Assembly: GCA_020091685.1 (NCBI GenBank)
Contig: CM034595.1
Span: forward strand, 42,554,351-42,618,350
Source of the DNA: Lutjanus erythropterus
Lineage: Eukaryota > Chordata > Actinopteri > Lutjaniformes > Lutjanidae
Direction of reading: 5' to 3'
DNA length: 64,000 nt
The position numbers and the translations under genes are program-made. The number at the start of each line of letters is the position of its first letter. Positions within the stretch are counted from its first letter, which is position 1. The notes below the pieces were generated by a model. The model saw only the letters and a list, made by a program, of their open reading frames with translations. It did not search any database and was not told the origin of the DNA. Of the stretch, positions 13,118 to 23,024 are shown in pieces.

Positions 13118-13436
13118 TCTGCAAGAGATCTGCAGTGTGACTCCCAGTCTACACATCCTTTGAGGTTTTGACCTTTGGCCTTTCAGGGTGGGCTCCAACC
13201 AAGGTCGGACATTACATTGGTCTCAGCAACTGGATCTCCCCAGTGTCGTCTCTCTGGTCGCAGAAGTCCACCCAGTTGAGCCTCACTCCTGGATCGTATG
13301 GTCGCTGAATGGATTCCGCAGTTGCATGTGCTACGAAAGATCCCCAGTTTGATTCCCAGTCTACACTGCCCTTGAGGTTTCAGACCTCTACTTTTTGGGA
13401 TCGGCTCTAACCAAACTCGGACATTACACTAGCTTG
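13118..13436 (+). repeat. Diverged direct-repeat pair, SINE-like
   Basis: About 100 bp at 13121-13221 and about 100 bp at 13335-13436 are diverged copies of each other. Both contain 'cccagtctaca', 'ttgaggttt', then 'ggctcYaaccaa', then 'tcggacattaca'. The start-to-start distance is about 215 bp. The second copy has AGTTTGATTCC, close to a polymerase III B box (GGTTCGANTCC), about 50 bases after 'tggtcgctgaatgg', so a tRNA-derived SINE dimer is possible. An alternative is a simple local tandem duplication. No known family name can be assigned. Confidence 0.5.
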
Positions 13437-13479
13437 TTTGCATTGCCTCCATTAGGGAAGCAGGGTTGTCCTTTAAAGT

Positions 13480-13690
13480 GGGGGCTTTCAACCTTTTGCA
13501 GCTCAAGGACCACTTCTGAAATCCCATCCCTTACCTCCCCTTCCCAAAACTGATCAATTTTTTGTCGCTGCATGCGAGGGAATGTTAGCTAGCTAACATG
13601 TATTTTAATTTGGCAGTGCCGAGGCAATGGTGCTCTGAGGCCCAAAAGTGGGCCACAGCCCAGAGTTTGGCTGCTTTAAAGTTGGGATTG
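13480..13690. repeat. Possible old interspersed repeat
   Basis: The wording 'ggctttcaaccttttgcagc' followed by 'caaggaccacttctg' resembles a widespread vertebrate 'ttccaacc..caggaccac' DNA-transposon repeat end. The match is short and the call is tentative. Confidence 0.3.
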
Positions 13691-15000
13691 ATATCTTGAT
13701 TTTGAATATTCTAAAAGTTTTAGCACCCTGATCATCTTATTGATCTTATTTGATGATATCACTGACCAGTGTTTTCCAAGTCTTCAGAACGACGACACAT
13801 GATGTGATCAGCCTGACATTTTTGGTATGGAAAGTTTTGTGGATCTGAAAAATGTTCGGTTGCACACAACAATGTTTTTTAATTGTTAAACCCAAGATAA
13901 TGTCTTTTTTTATGGCTACATTGTTACATTCACTTTATGGATGCCTTGTGCATAATTACAAGTATTCAAGGATTTTATCGTCATATGGATTAATTTAATA
14001 AACAGCGACAATAAAAAAAACTTGGGCCTGGATGCTCTCCAGTCATCGTGTAGACAGTATACTGTCACACTATCACATAGTTTTACTCACACAATCTTAT
14101 ACTGAAACACACAGTTACATTAGCTCACAGCATGTCACCACACTGCCATCTTGTTTTTTTTAAAAACAGCACTTTTTCTTACACTTTTGCCCTAAGAGTG
14201 TGCCTTAGCACTGCATATTTCTCTCCTTTTATTTTCTTGCTAAAAAAACATAAATAATAAATACATTCTAACAACTCACCCTAGTTAAGCCTTGAGTACA
14301 TTCAGTACAATAGAATAACGTGGAAACATTGATTTAAGGATTTACCCCCCTGCGACCACAAACTGTTTTGCCAACGCTCTCTCATCCCAGCCTACTTGGG
14401 AGAGTGAGGGTTAGACAAACAGTTTGAGGAAGGGGAGAAGATTTTGGTGACATCAAACATGAAAAGTTAATTGAATTTTTTTTTTTTTTTTTTTCATGAC
14501 AGTTGGGATTTGAACTGGAGTTTGCAAACACCCTGCCGCCCTCTGAACTTCACATCCTGCCCTTCTGCCACGCTATTCCAGTGCCAAACCGCTTCAAGTT
14601 TTTAGCTCTTTGAGCCATTCTCTAACATCGCAGAGATGCATCTTTAATTTAGGGCATGAGGGACATTTATACTTTTCAATCCTGATCATTTTATGAGACC
14701 AGCAGGCCGTCCTGCAGAAATCAGTATCTCAGCTCAGACTGGGTGCATATCTGTTAATGTGGAGAGGATGATGGGAAATGATTTCTCTTAAAATAAATAA
14801 TCAAAATGAAACCAGGAAAAGAACCTTCTGTGTATTACTTACACCGACATGATTGGACTTGACCGTTTAGCCTGCTTCTTCTCTGGCAACACTGATGTTT
14901 AATAGTCAAAGGCCACCAGCAAACAAGGTGACACTGAATTATGACGCAGTTTGCTCAACTGTTGATATACTTTATATACTGAATACTGGCAAAGTGAAAG
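13691..15000. other. Unique AT-rich DNA
   Basis: Contains a poly(T) run of about 18 at 14477-14494. No gene or clear repeat. Confidence 0.35.
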
Positions 15001-15004
15001 CTTA

Positions 15005-15245
15005 GGTCAGGCGTATTCAGTTCCTCTTTTAGGAGGGCCAGATTTGAAAAGTGTGAGGGGGCCGGACGTTTTAAATCTCCTAGGTCTGCCTTGTAAAGTC
15101 AGAAAATCTCCACGTGTAATGTGCACGTTTTTTTTCTCCACTTTATTAGTGTTCACAGTTGAAAAAGAGACATTATGCACAAAAGTATGGGAAGAACATG
15201 AAGCACCTTTGTTTATCAAAAAACAAGTTACTTTTAATATATGAT
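15005..15245 (+). repeat. Possible DNA-transposon-derived interspersed repeat
   Basis: The start 'ggcgtattcagttcctcttt' followed by 'gggccagatttgaaaagtg' and 'gggggccgg' matches the style of a common teleost/vertebrate element end of the 'gggtattcaa..gggccagatttg' kind. The right boundary is unclear. Confidence 0.4.
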
Positions 15246-15329
15246 TACACACTGCTTAACATGTTAAAACCTTTTAAAATAATAAGTGTGTTTGTGCTTA
15301 ACAACAGACAAAACCAATAAATTGACAAA

Positions 15330-15800
15330 TTAACTTTACTCAAGTAGAAGCACAGATACACTGTAAAAAAGTGTATTTTAGTGGTAAATGGAGTAATATA
15401 GAGTTTTGAAAGAATCCTGTGATTTTTATATCTTATACCACTTTATTTAGTTTTATTTATTGGCTATAAAGTTTCACTTCCATGACACTTATTGTGTCTT
15501 TCAAATACATAAACACGACAGAGTAAAGCTGAAACAGGTAGTGATGTCTTATTACATTATCAGCTCCAAGTATTACATTTTTAATTATTTTGTTTAATCC
15601 AACTTATAATGTAAAAAAAAAAAAAAAAAAGTTATTATGTTATCAGTTCAGAAATTTTATTTTTTTTCATAAACACTGGCTGCAAAAAAGCAGAAAATGT
15701 AAAGAAAATGTAAGGTTAAAATGTAGGGAGTAAAAGTAAAAAGTTGTACAGTTGTAAAGTACAGATACCTTAAAACTTAAATACTGTACTTCGTCTGGAG
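15330..15800. repeat. Fragments of the 'tactcaagtagaa / gtaaagtacagatacc' teleost repeat
   Basis: 'ttactcaagtagaagcacag' at about 15337 and 'ttgtaaagtacagatacct' at about 15752 are phrases of a common teleost MITE-like family. Between them are AT-rich sequence and a poly(A) of about 17 at 15614-15630. Confidence 0.45.
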
Positions 15801-15828
15801 TGAAGCAGAACTTGAGTTCTGCAGGTTT

Positions 15829-16760
15829 GTGCGTCAGACAGTGAATGAAGGAAAAGTTTTTTTCAAATTGATTAAAATTATGTTTCCTAAAGTTCAACCT
15901 CCTCACAAATGGACTCGGGAGTTAATCGGTGGAAGTCAGATTTCCCCGAACACTGCGCTCGTCCCTCTGCTGGATCCTCCACCTCGTCCTCCAGCCCGTC
16001 TCATATTCATCCAAAGCTCTGAGCCCCTTTATAACTTTCTGCCTACTTAGAAGTTATCTTTGTGCCACTTTGGCGCCAAGAGCCTCGTGGTCATGGATCT
16101 CCTCGTACAATCCATCTCAAAAATTGAATGGTCTTTGGCACCCCGCTGGCCTCTTCTCACCCAGAAATCTTCGTCCCCAATTCCCTGAGCTTAGGTTTGA
16201 CGTCTGGAGTTCCCTCAGCGCCGCTGCAACCAGACCGGTGGATATCAAATGTTCCTTCGCCTCTATTTTCTCAACTTGTGACCATATTTTCCTACTTTAG
16301 ATTGACCTCTTTGATCCCCCCCTTTGTGTTGGAACCAAGATTATAGGAGCGGGGCGATGAAGGGGGAGAGCAGTTGCCAAGTGGCTGACTGACGAGCTGC
16401 CTTTCCTGGGCCGCTCAAGCCTGAAACCTCGCCGTGCCATCCCCACTTCGGCCCGAGCCAGTCTATATGACTTATGGAGTTTGGGCCCCTCCACTGCCAA
16501 TCCCACTTAGAGTGCAGTTTTCTGATAAACAAAAGCACATTCAAGCTTTAGCTTCTCATTTCACACTATGTGCTTTGGCTGGAGGCAATGCTTTCCTGGA
16601 GCCCCTGGCCTAGAGTCCAAAGAACGGCTCCAGTTGGCTTTCCTCTTTAAAAAAAAAAAAAAAAAAGAGGGGGGGAAAGACGCCACATGTGGAGGATTAG
16701 GCCCCATCTTTCATCCTCCACGCTCTCTGCTCGCCCTCTACTACCAGAGCCATCACTGCT
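15829..16760. other. GC-moderate unique block, candidate regulatory DNA
   Basis: Short frames are open on both strands (the longest is 123 codons, plus, 15929-16300), but none carries a recognisable domain. The sequence is repeat-free until the A17 run at about 16650. Composition suggests either conserved non-coding sequence or an unrecognised non-coding exon. This is inference only. Confidence 0.22.
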
Positions 16761-19140
16761 CCCGGTGAGCCGGTGAACCAGCCCCGCGGACACATGCATG
16801 CACGCAAGCTCTTCTTTTTCTACCTCCAACACACAGACTCACCTGACTGTCTCCCTCCATCTCTGTCCCACCCTCACTCACCCCCCCAGGGACTGCAAAC
16901 ACGAACACACAATCTCCCTCTTTCTGTCGAGTTGGATTTAAACTTTTAGTTCGGTGCGGGGGCGCGCATATCCCTGGCTATTGTAGGAGGGAGTGCTCCT
17001 GACTTTGACAAAAGCTGTACAGTTGTGATTGTGAATATTCCTACAGTAAAGTTCGTGGGGTAAGCTGAGACACTGGTACAGTTTTAATTCCATAAATTGT
17101 CCTCATTGTGTCTTCGCATATTTTCACAAACGCCCGTGCATCTGAAATCTGGCAACTATAGCATACAGCAGCTCGCTACATATGGTGCTTCAATCGAGAA
17201 CCTGCGCATTGACTGCAAATTTATTCCATGTTAGACGTGTATATCTTGAATATACTTAACCTGTTAAGTGTGAACGCTGCGCCAGATGGATCGAAGGATG
17301 AGAATAAGGTAAACATGATACTTAATGCTCTTTCTATTAGAAATGTCGGGGCTCAGATCTGAAGGCGAGTGGCACCCGTCAAGGCCCTTTGTCTCCAGCT
17401 AAGCAGAGATACCAGAGCGGTTATTAGTGATGCGCGTGAAACGCTAGCCGAGGCGCGTGATGACCCTGGGGGCCTTGCCTGTCTCAGGGAACAGATGTGC
17501 CACCCACTCGCAACAGTTGTACCCTACCCACAATGGCCTTGTGGGAGACGGTGGGCTAGCTGCGGACTGAAGATGATACCTCACTTAACTAGCTCCCATG
17601 CTGGCTGCAGGGAGGGTGCGTCTCTGCGAGAGGAGGGAGGAGAGGGAGAGGAAGGGAGAAAACGGGGAGGGTGTGAACAGCACACATATTTACAGGATCA
17701 ATATTTACCCAAAATTCTTCTCGGGAGCCAACACCTGCTGCATCTTTGTATAAAGTCGAGAAGTTGCTGAAATGAAATCGGCTGATCTCTCTTGAAGATT
17801 TCATTAACTTCCCCCCCAATATGAACTTGGAAACTTGATCAAGTTATCATGGCATTAAAGTCTACAGCAGATTTTTCTCTTCGCTTGTTTTTTTTTTCCT
17901 CCTCAGACAGCTCATTAAAGCAAATACAGCTAATAATGAACATTTTAAAGGCTCATAGTACAGACTAATTTTCTTTATTATTTCTTAATCCTTAATGAAG
18001 AGTTTCATTTACACCGTGCTTATAGAGAAAACATGCATTTCAATGTGCTGAAAGTTAATTCATTTCCTTGTAATGCAATAGTTAGTTTTAATTGCTTTTT
18101 AATGTAGTCGGTTGCCTATAATATTGTGGAAAACAAACTTTGTGTTGCATTCATTTCATTTCCATTTTGAATTCACAGACATTATTTCAGAATTTTTAAT
18201 GGCTCGCTATGATATGCTTCATATTTGCAGGCTTCTCCTCGCAGTTTACCGTTCCCTCTTAATGAGCAGAGCTACGGAAACACGCTGCATTATGATAATT
18301 GTTTAGAATTCTGATATATTATACTTTAATAAAAGGATATTTTAACTCACAGCTTGCTGTCAGATCAAGGCAGAGATATGTGTTGTGAGGTTTGGCACTA
18401 ACAGGAATGAACTGTGACACCTAAATCAACAACTCGCAGAAGGACTTTGCCCCCAAATTCATTTGTCAATAGATTGAGTCAATATGGGTTGATCTGTGTG
18501 CAGCTCCTCAGCCTTCTGTCTACCCGTCAACACACAGAGGACAGTGTCTGGCTAGACGTCTGGCCATTAACTGCATTATCTGTGCGTCTGTTGTGTAAAT
18601 GCATCAAACATCGGGTACCGTTTTTTTCTTTTCTTTTTTTCCTTCTGCCTGTCATGATGGAACCGACGTCCCACTTGTTTGAGTGAATGAAACCAAATAT
18701 GACATAAATGGCGTCCAAATTCAGTCTTTATAAGTGAGGTCTCGACTGATTTAATTATACTAAGTGGTAGGAAGCCCACACGCGCTATCAAATATTAAAG
18801 TGGTAATCTGTGAGAGTCTTGTTTTTTATTTTCCCTCCGTCTCTGTAGTGGTACTCACTGCAGCGCTTTAAAAACTTTGCATGTCAGTCAAACACCGTGG
18901 GCGGGGCTCTGGTGTATTTTATCTTTGGATCTTATATTAAGGAAGTTTGACTTCTTCCACTTTTGCACACAGCAAACAAAACAAAAATGTACCACTTCTT
19001 ATGCACCGTAGAAAGTGAGTTTCCTGGTGAAAGACCTGCTGCACAGGGTTGAGAGAAACCTTTGACCACTCTGAAGTTTCTGCCCAGCACCACAGGAAGG
19101 TACCTTGATTGTGTCACTGTGAATACAAATTAGCATGAAG
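16761..19140. other. Mostly unique DNA
   Basis: No recognised gene. The largest frame, 133 codons at 17369-17770 (plus), lies in purine-rich and GC-rich sequence and ends in low-complexity gagg repeats (about 17630-17670). No homology is apparent by eye. Confidence 0.35.
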
Positions 19141-19680
19141 TCACGTTTCCATCAACATATTTTAATGCGCATTTTGAGGTATCACATGAGAAAAGGTTGA
19201 TGAAAACGACTCCAAAAAGACATATTCAACTTCACAAAAAAGTTTTCGCCAAAGTTTTTTGCCTTTTTTGAAAAAGACTTAACACACTTAATGGAAGATG
19301 TAAACACCTTTTGCAAGTAAGTTACAACATAACGCACATTTAAATGGGTGGTCTCTCTCACATAACAAAATATGTAGTTTGATGATGTCATGAGGTAGCG
19401 TGGGATCATGGGAGTTGTTGTTTTGCAGTGCTAAACAACCACAATAACTGATGAAAATCTTTCTGACGTGATCAGACATCACGTTCATGTACAAGGTAAT
19501 ATCAAAGTTTTATTCACGTTACGTTTAGTCACGTTACCTTTTAACAGCTAGCAGGAAAAAAAATGGCAGAGTTTATTCACTCCAAACCAGTCGATGGAAA
19601 CGCAGACAATTCACTTTTTTCCTTTCCAAACTTTTCAGAAGTTTGCTTGAAATGTGTTTGACAATTAGATGGAAACATGG
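19141..19680 (+). mobile_element. MITE-like element with GTTTCCATC inverted ends
   Basis: The left end is TCACGTTTCCATCAACATAT. The right end reads GATGGAAACATGG, whose reverse complement is CCATGTTTCCATC. The terminal repeats therefore share GTTTCCATC plus flanking A/T positions over about 20 bp. The left end continues into 'ttttaatgcgcattttgag', a phrase typical of a teleost 'gtttccat..atgcgcattt' family. The length is 540 bp with no coding capacity. No obvious target duplication remains. Confidence 0.6.
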
Positions 19681-20144
19681 CTAGATTGTAGGTGAACTCC
19701 GTAAAAAGATGTTTATTATTTCAGCCCAAGATTTTCAGGAATTACATCCATATTGATTTATGATTAATGCAGTCAGTACCAAATGTTTTCATTCTCAACC
19801 TATTGTACCGTAATCTATCAAAGGAATGATTTTTCTGCATGGTTTTCCTTTTCTTCTTGAGGAGTTTAGGGTTGCTAGGAGCTGTAAGATATTGTATGTC
19901 AGTACAAACAAATGTCTTCAAAGTTTTCATGAACTTGATTGAGATTGAGAAGATTGAATCTTTGCAGTTTTCCACTGTATTTGTTTAAATATGTCTCCAG
20001 TGTTAATCCTTAAAGCAGTGTTTGCACAATATATGACTCCATTTCCATGCAACAAGCAAACAAGCTATACAGTCGAGTCTTGTTTCCTTAAGGTGTAATT
20101 TTACAACCTGCGAGTTTTCGGAATTGTCTTGTTTGTACCAGAAA

Positions 20145-20439
20145 CAATCAACTGAGTAATCTGTTGGTCGATTGATAGAGAATTAAATGGCAGCTATTTT
20201 GAGAAATGATTAATCTTATGTGTCGACTGGATCATTTCTGAGCAACTTTTCTCTAGTTCCAGCCTCTAATTTTTAAGGTTTTCTGTGTTTCTATATCTAA
20301 ATTGACTGTAAACTGAATATCTTTGAGTTTTAAATTGCTGGTTGAACAGAACAAGCGATTTGAAGACGACACCTTGCTTTTTATGAAATTGTGACTGTGA
20401 AGAATTATGATTTCCAATTATTTTCTGACCTTTTAGACA
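20145..20439 (+). repeat. Old, widespread teleost interspersed repeat ('gtaaactgaatatctttg')
   Basis: The sequence carries a recognisable run of phrases in the expected order: 'gttggtcgattgatagag', 'gaaatgattaat', 'gttccagcctctaa', 'gtaaactgaatatctttgag', 'ggttgaacagaacaagcgat', 'ttgaagacgacaccttg', 'ttttctgaccttttagac'. This order matches an abundant teleost MITE-like family that normally ends in 'attaatcga' palindromes. Here the ends have decayed. The strand is arbitrary. Confidence 0.7.
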
Positions 20440-22260
20440 CCGGTTATTGCAGCTCTTCTGTTCGTCATTCGAGTATTTACTTTTTCCCGGGTATTAAAAT
20501 CTTGTTCAAAGTTTTTTGCATTTGCTCGTTCTCAGATACATTGAAAGAAGCGTCCCAGTTCTTTTGCGTCTTACCTGCCTGGTAATAACATTTACTGGAG
20601 TTAAAGTGAAGCTCACGGACATAAAGCAAAAGCCTCTGTACCGCAGAGACGATCCGCTGAGCGTTTTGAACGACAAGCACCCACCAAAACACCGTTCACA
20701 TTTCAGACAATAAATCATTAGTAACAACCATGGCATCTCTTTCCCTCTCATCCTTTCCGCTCCCCCCCCCTACCCTCTTAATGCCAATCAGAGCAAGATG
20801 GGAAGATTCCCTCCAACTCTTGAGATCCAGCATGTGTTTCTCCCAGAGGGGAAAAATTAATTCCTCCTCCTCCTCGGCATCCTCCTCCTCCCTTTTCTCC
20901 GCCAAGGTGCAGCGTGCTCCCTCTCTTTCTCTCTCCCCATCTGAAAGAATACAAGAGAATGAGAACCTCTCCTGAGGGGATCCAGCTTATATACTATTTC
21001 ATCCGCATTTTAATCCTCTGATAAATGCGAATGTGAATGCCTTAGCGGGGAACTTGCGAAATAAAGAGAGATTATTTTCTGGAGATACTAATATTAGTCT
21101 TTTGGCATGGGGTAGAGTGAATACGACACCCGAGCGTGGGGAAGTCTATTGATGGTGATTTAATCTAGTGTAAGCATTGCTCGTTGTCAAAAGAGTGGAA
21201 TAAAGGGGAGAGGAATATGGGTTGTTTTTTTATTTACATACCTGTGAGAATGACGATCCATTCAAATAGATGACTTATCAGGCCAGAACAGAACCTCGCT
21301 CTCCCCACAGGCGATGAAGAGGAAGAAAAATAAGTTAAGTCTTGTATTATTCTGACTGAGAGCTTTTGTTGCCAAGATTCGGTCTCTCTATACACTCCAC
21401 AGTGCAACTTTTTAACTACCTTTAGATGGCATTTTGTAACAAGTAAACTATTGTTCCAGCCTGGTGTAAGTTTTGAGGAATCCCAGTCTTCATCATCCAG
21501 GTACCGAGCGGCACTTTTCCTTCCCACTTTGATGCGTGAAAAACAACAAACGAATCCTTAAGACACCCATAATAATCTACGTTTTTTTATTATGTGTTCA
21601 TTGTTCCCCAGGACTGTCATTTCCAGCTGCCTCTGTGCGAGGAGACGCGAAGGTTTCCGTCACAAATATTCCTTTCAGGATCTGTTAGGCCTTGCTTGTC
21701 ATCTGGATGAAAAGGAATCGTGGGGATTTTTGTGCTTGCCCTTAATCTCCCTAACTGATGCTGGGAGTGCAAATCAAATCCAATTATAGGCAATGTGGGC
21801 CTTCAGCCTCTTTGAGGAAAGATATTGGAGACACTGATGGTTATCTAATGTTTTTTTTTTTTCCCCTTCTTCTTCTCTCCCTGCTTTGAAACAACCAGCA
21901 GCGAGTGAGGTCATGGGAGCAGATCTGAGCGCTCACAAGACCCCACTTGAGATTTTTTTTTTCATTTTCCACATCAGGCCATTCCCGTCCTTCTCTCTAT
22001 AAAGATCATTAGGCCTCCAAAGACTTTTTACATGTGGACAGATGACCAAATACGCTGAATGAAGGGTTCAGGTGTGATAACATTCATATTCTCCTTCAGG
22101 AATAAATGACACTTTATGATTTTTAAATTGATAACTGCAGGTGAAAAAGCTGACTCCACTCTTTATGGATCTCATGCATATTTTAGAATCTGAATTAGGT
22201 TATTGCATTACAAGAAAAAAGTCCTGCAAAACTCTACTTAAGTGAAAGAATACAGGGAAA
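20440..22260. other. Repeat-poor region with candidate conserved non-coding blocks
   Basis: Blocks at about 20745-21220 and 21590-21860 are repeat-free with balanced composition apart from a TCC-rich run at 20866-20893. They contain ATTA-type words such as 'attaattcc' and 'ccaattatagg'. Frames of up to 97 codons are open but unrecognised. The texture resembles enhancer DNA around developmental genes, but no alignment has been done. Confidence 0.25.
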
Positions 22261-22267
22261 AAAAAGG

Positions 22268-22350
22268 TTCTTGAAGGGACATGTAGTGCTATTTATCCAT
22301 CTTGATTGTTTTGGTATGAGTTTCTCTCTATGGTATCAGGTTATCTTGAG
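22268..22350 (+). mobile_element. Left end of a TTAA-type teleost repeat (fragment)
   Basis: 'ttgaagggacatgtagtgct' followed by 'tttatccatcttgattgttttggtatgag' matches the 5' part of the common 'ttaaagggacagttcac' family. It may be the left end of the element whose inverted right end lies at 22890-23024. If so, the whole element spans about 22268-23024. Confidence 0.5.
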
Positions 22351-22550
22351 TAACCCGGTCATCTTTTCTGCTTTGGAGTTATTCAATTTCTCTTTTCTTT
22401 GCTTTTTTTTTTTCTTTCTTTTTGCAGTTTGAGCACCAAATAATGTGTTGGAAACACATTTCTTCTGTCAGAGGGAAAAAGCCACATTTACCTTAATCAA
22501 TTATATATTTAATGCGCCAAAATTATTCTCTGAAGGATATTTTTTATATA

Positions 22551-22566
22551 CATATATATATATATA
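22551..22566. repeat. (TA)n microsatellite, short
   Basis: An alternating TA run following 'ttttttatatacata'. Confidence 0.8.
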
Positions 22567-22889
22567 ATTTTCTGATGTCCCTGAGTTAAAGGGGAGACAG
22601 TGGTGGGCCTCAGACAGTTCCTTAAATTTAGTTTGGATAAAAATGAAAAAGGAAGAAAGAAATGAAAAGTACAGTAAGAGAACACGGAAATATATTTCAT
22701 AATTAATTTTATGCCAACATCAAATCATTTTGATACTTTGAAGGCAGAACAATTGAAATCCCAGCAAATATTAGTTTGGAAAACAAAACAGTTACCCGAT
22801 TTAGAGTGATTTCCATTATAAACCACGTCCACTTCAGGTCTTCTGTCCCAGTAGAGAAGCTGGTATTTTTGTTGGTTGAACAGGTACAG

Positions 22890-23024
22890 ATTACGACGTC
22901 ACTGTGCATCTCGACCGTGGAGAGAAGGCGGGCTGATATCTCCAAAACTCAGCAACTCACACCAAAACTATCAAAATGGATAAATACTGCTATTTTTGAT
23001 TTTGGGGTGAATTGCCCCCTTAAA
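22890..23024 (-). mobile_element. Inverted end of a TTAA-type teleost repeat
   Basis: On the minus strand this reads TTAAGGGGGCAATTCACCCC, then AAAATCAAAAATAG, then 'ggataaatagc'-like and 'cagcaactcacaccaaaact'-like phrases (seen on plus as 'ctcagcaactcacaccaaaa'). This is the same family as 22268 and 54885. The TTAA boundary suggests a piggyBac-type origin, an inference from the target-site motif. Confidence 0.6.

Noticed and set aside
15929..16300. 123-codon open frame as a gene
   Set aside because: Overlaps other open frames on both strands in GC-moderate DNA, has no motif, and the composition (Pro/Ser/Leu/Arg) is typical of chance frames.
17369..17770. 133-codon open frame as a gene
   Set aside because: Its second half is low-complexity Glu/Gly/Arg from a purine-rich run. 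No family match.
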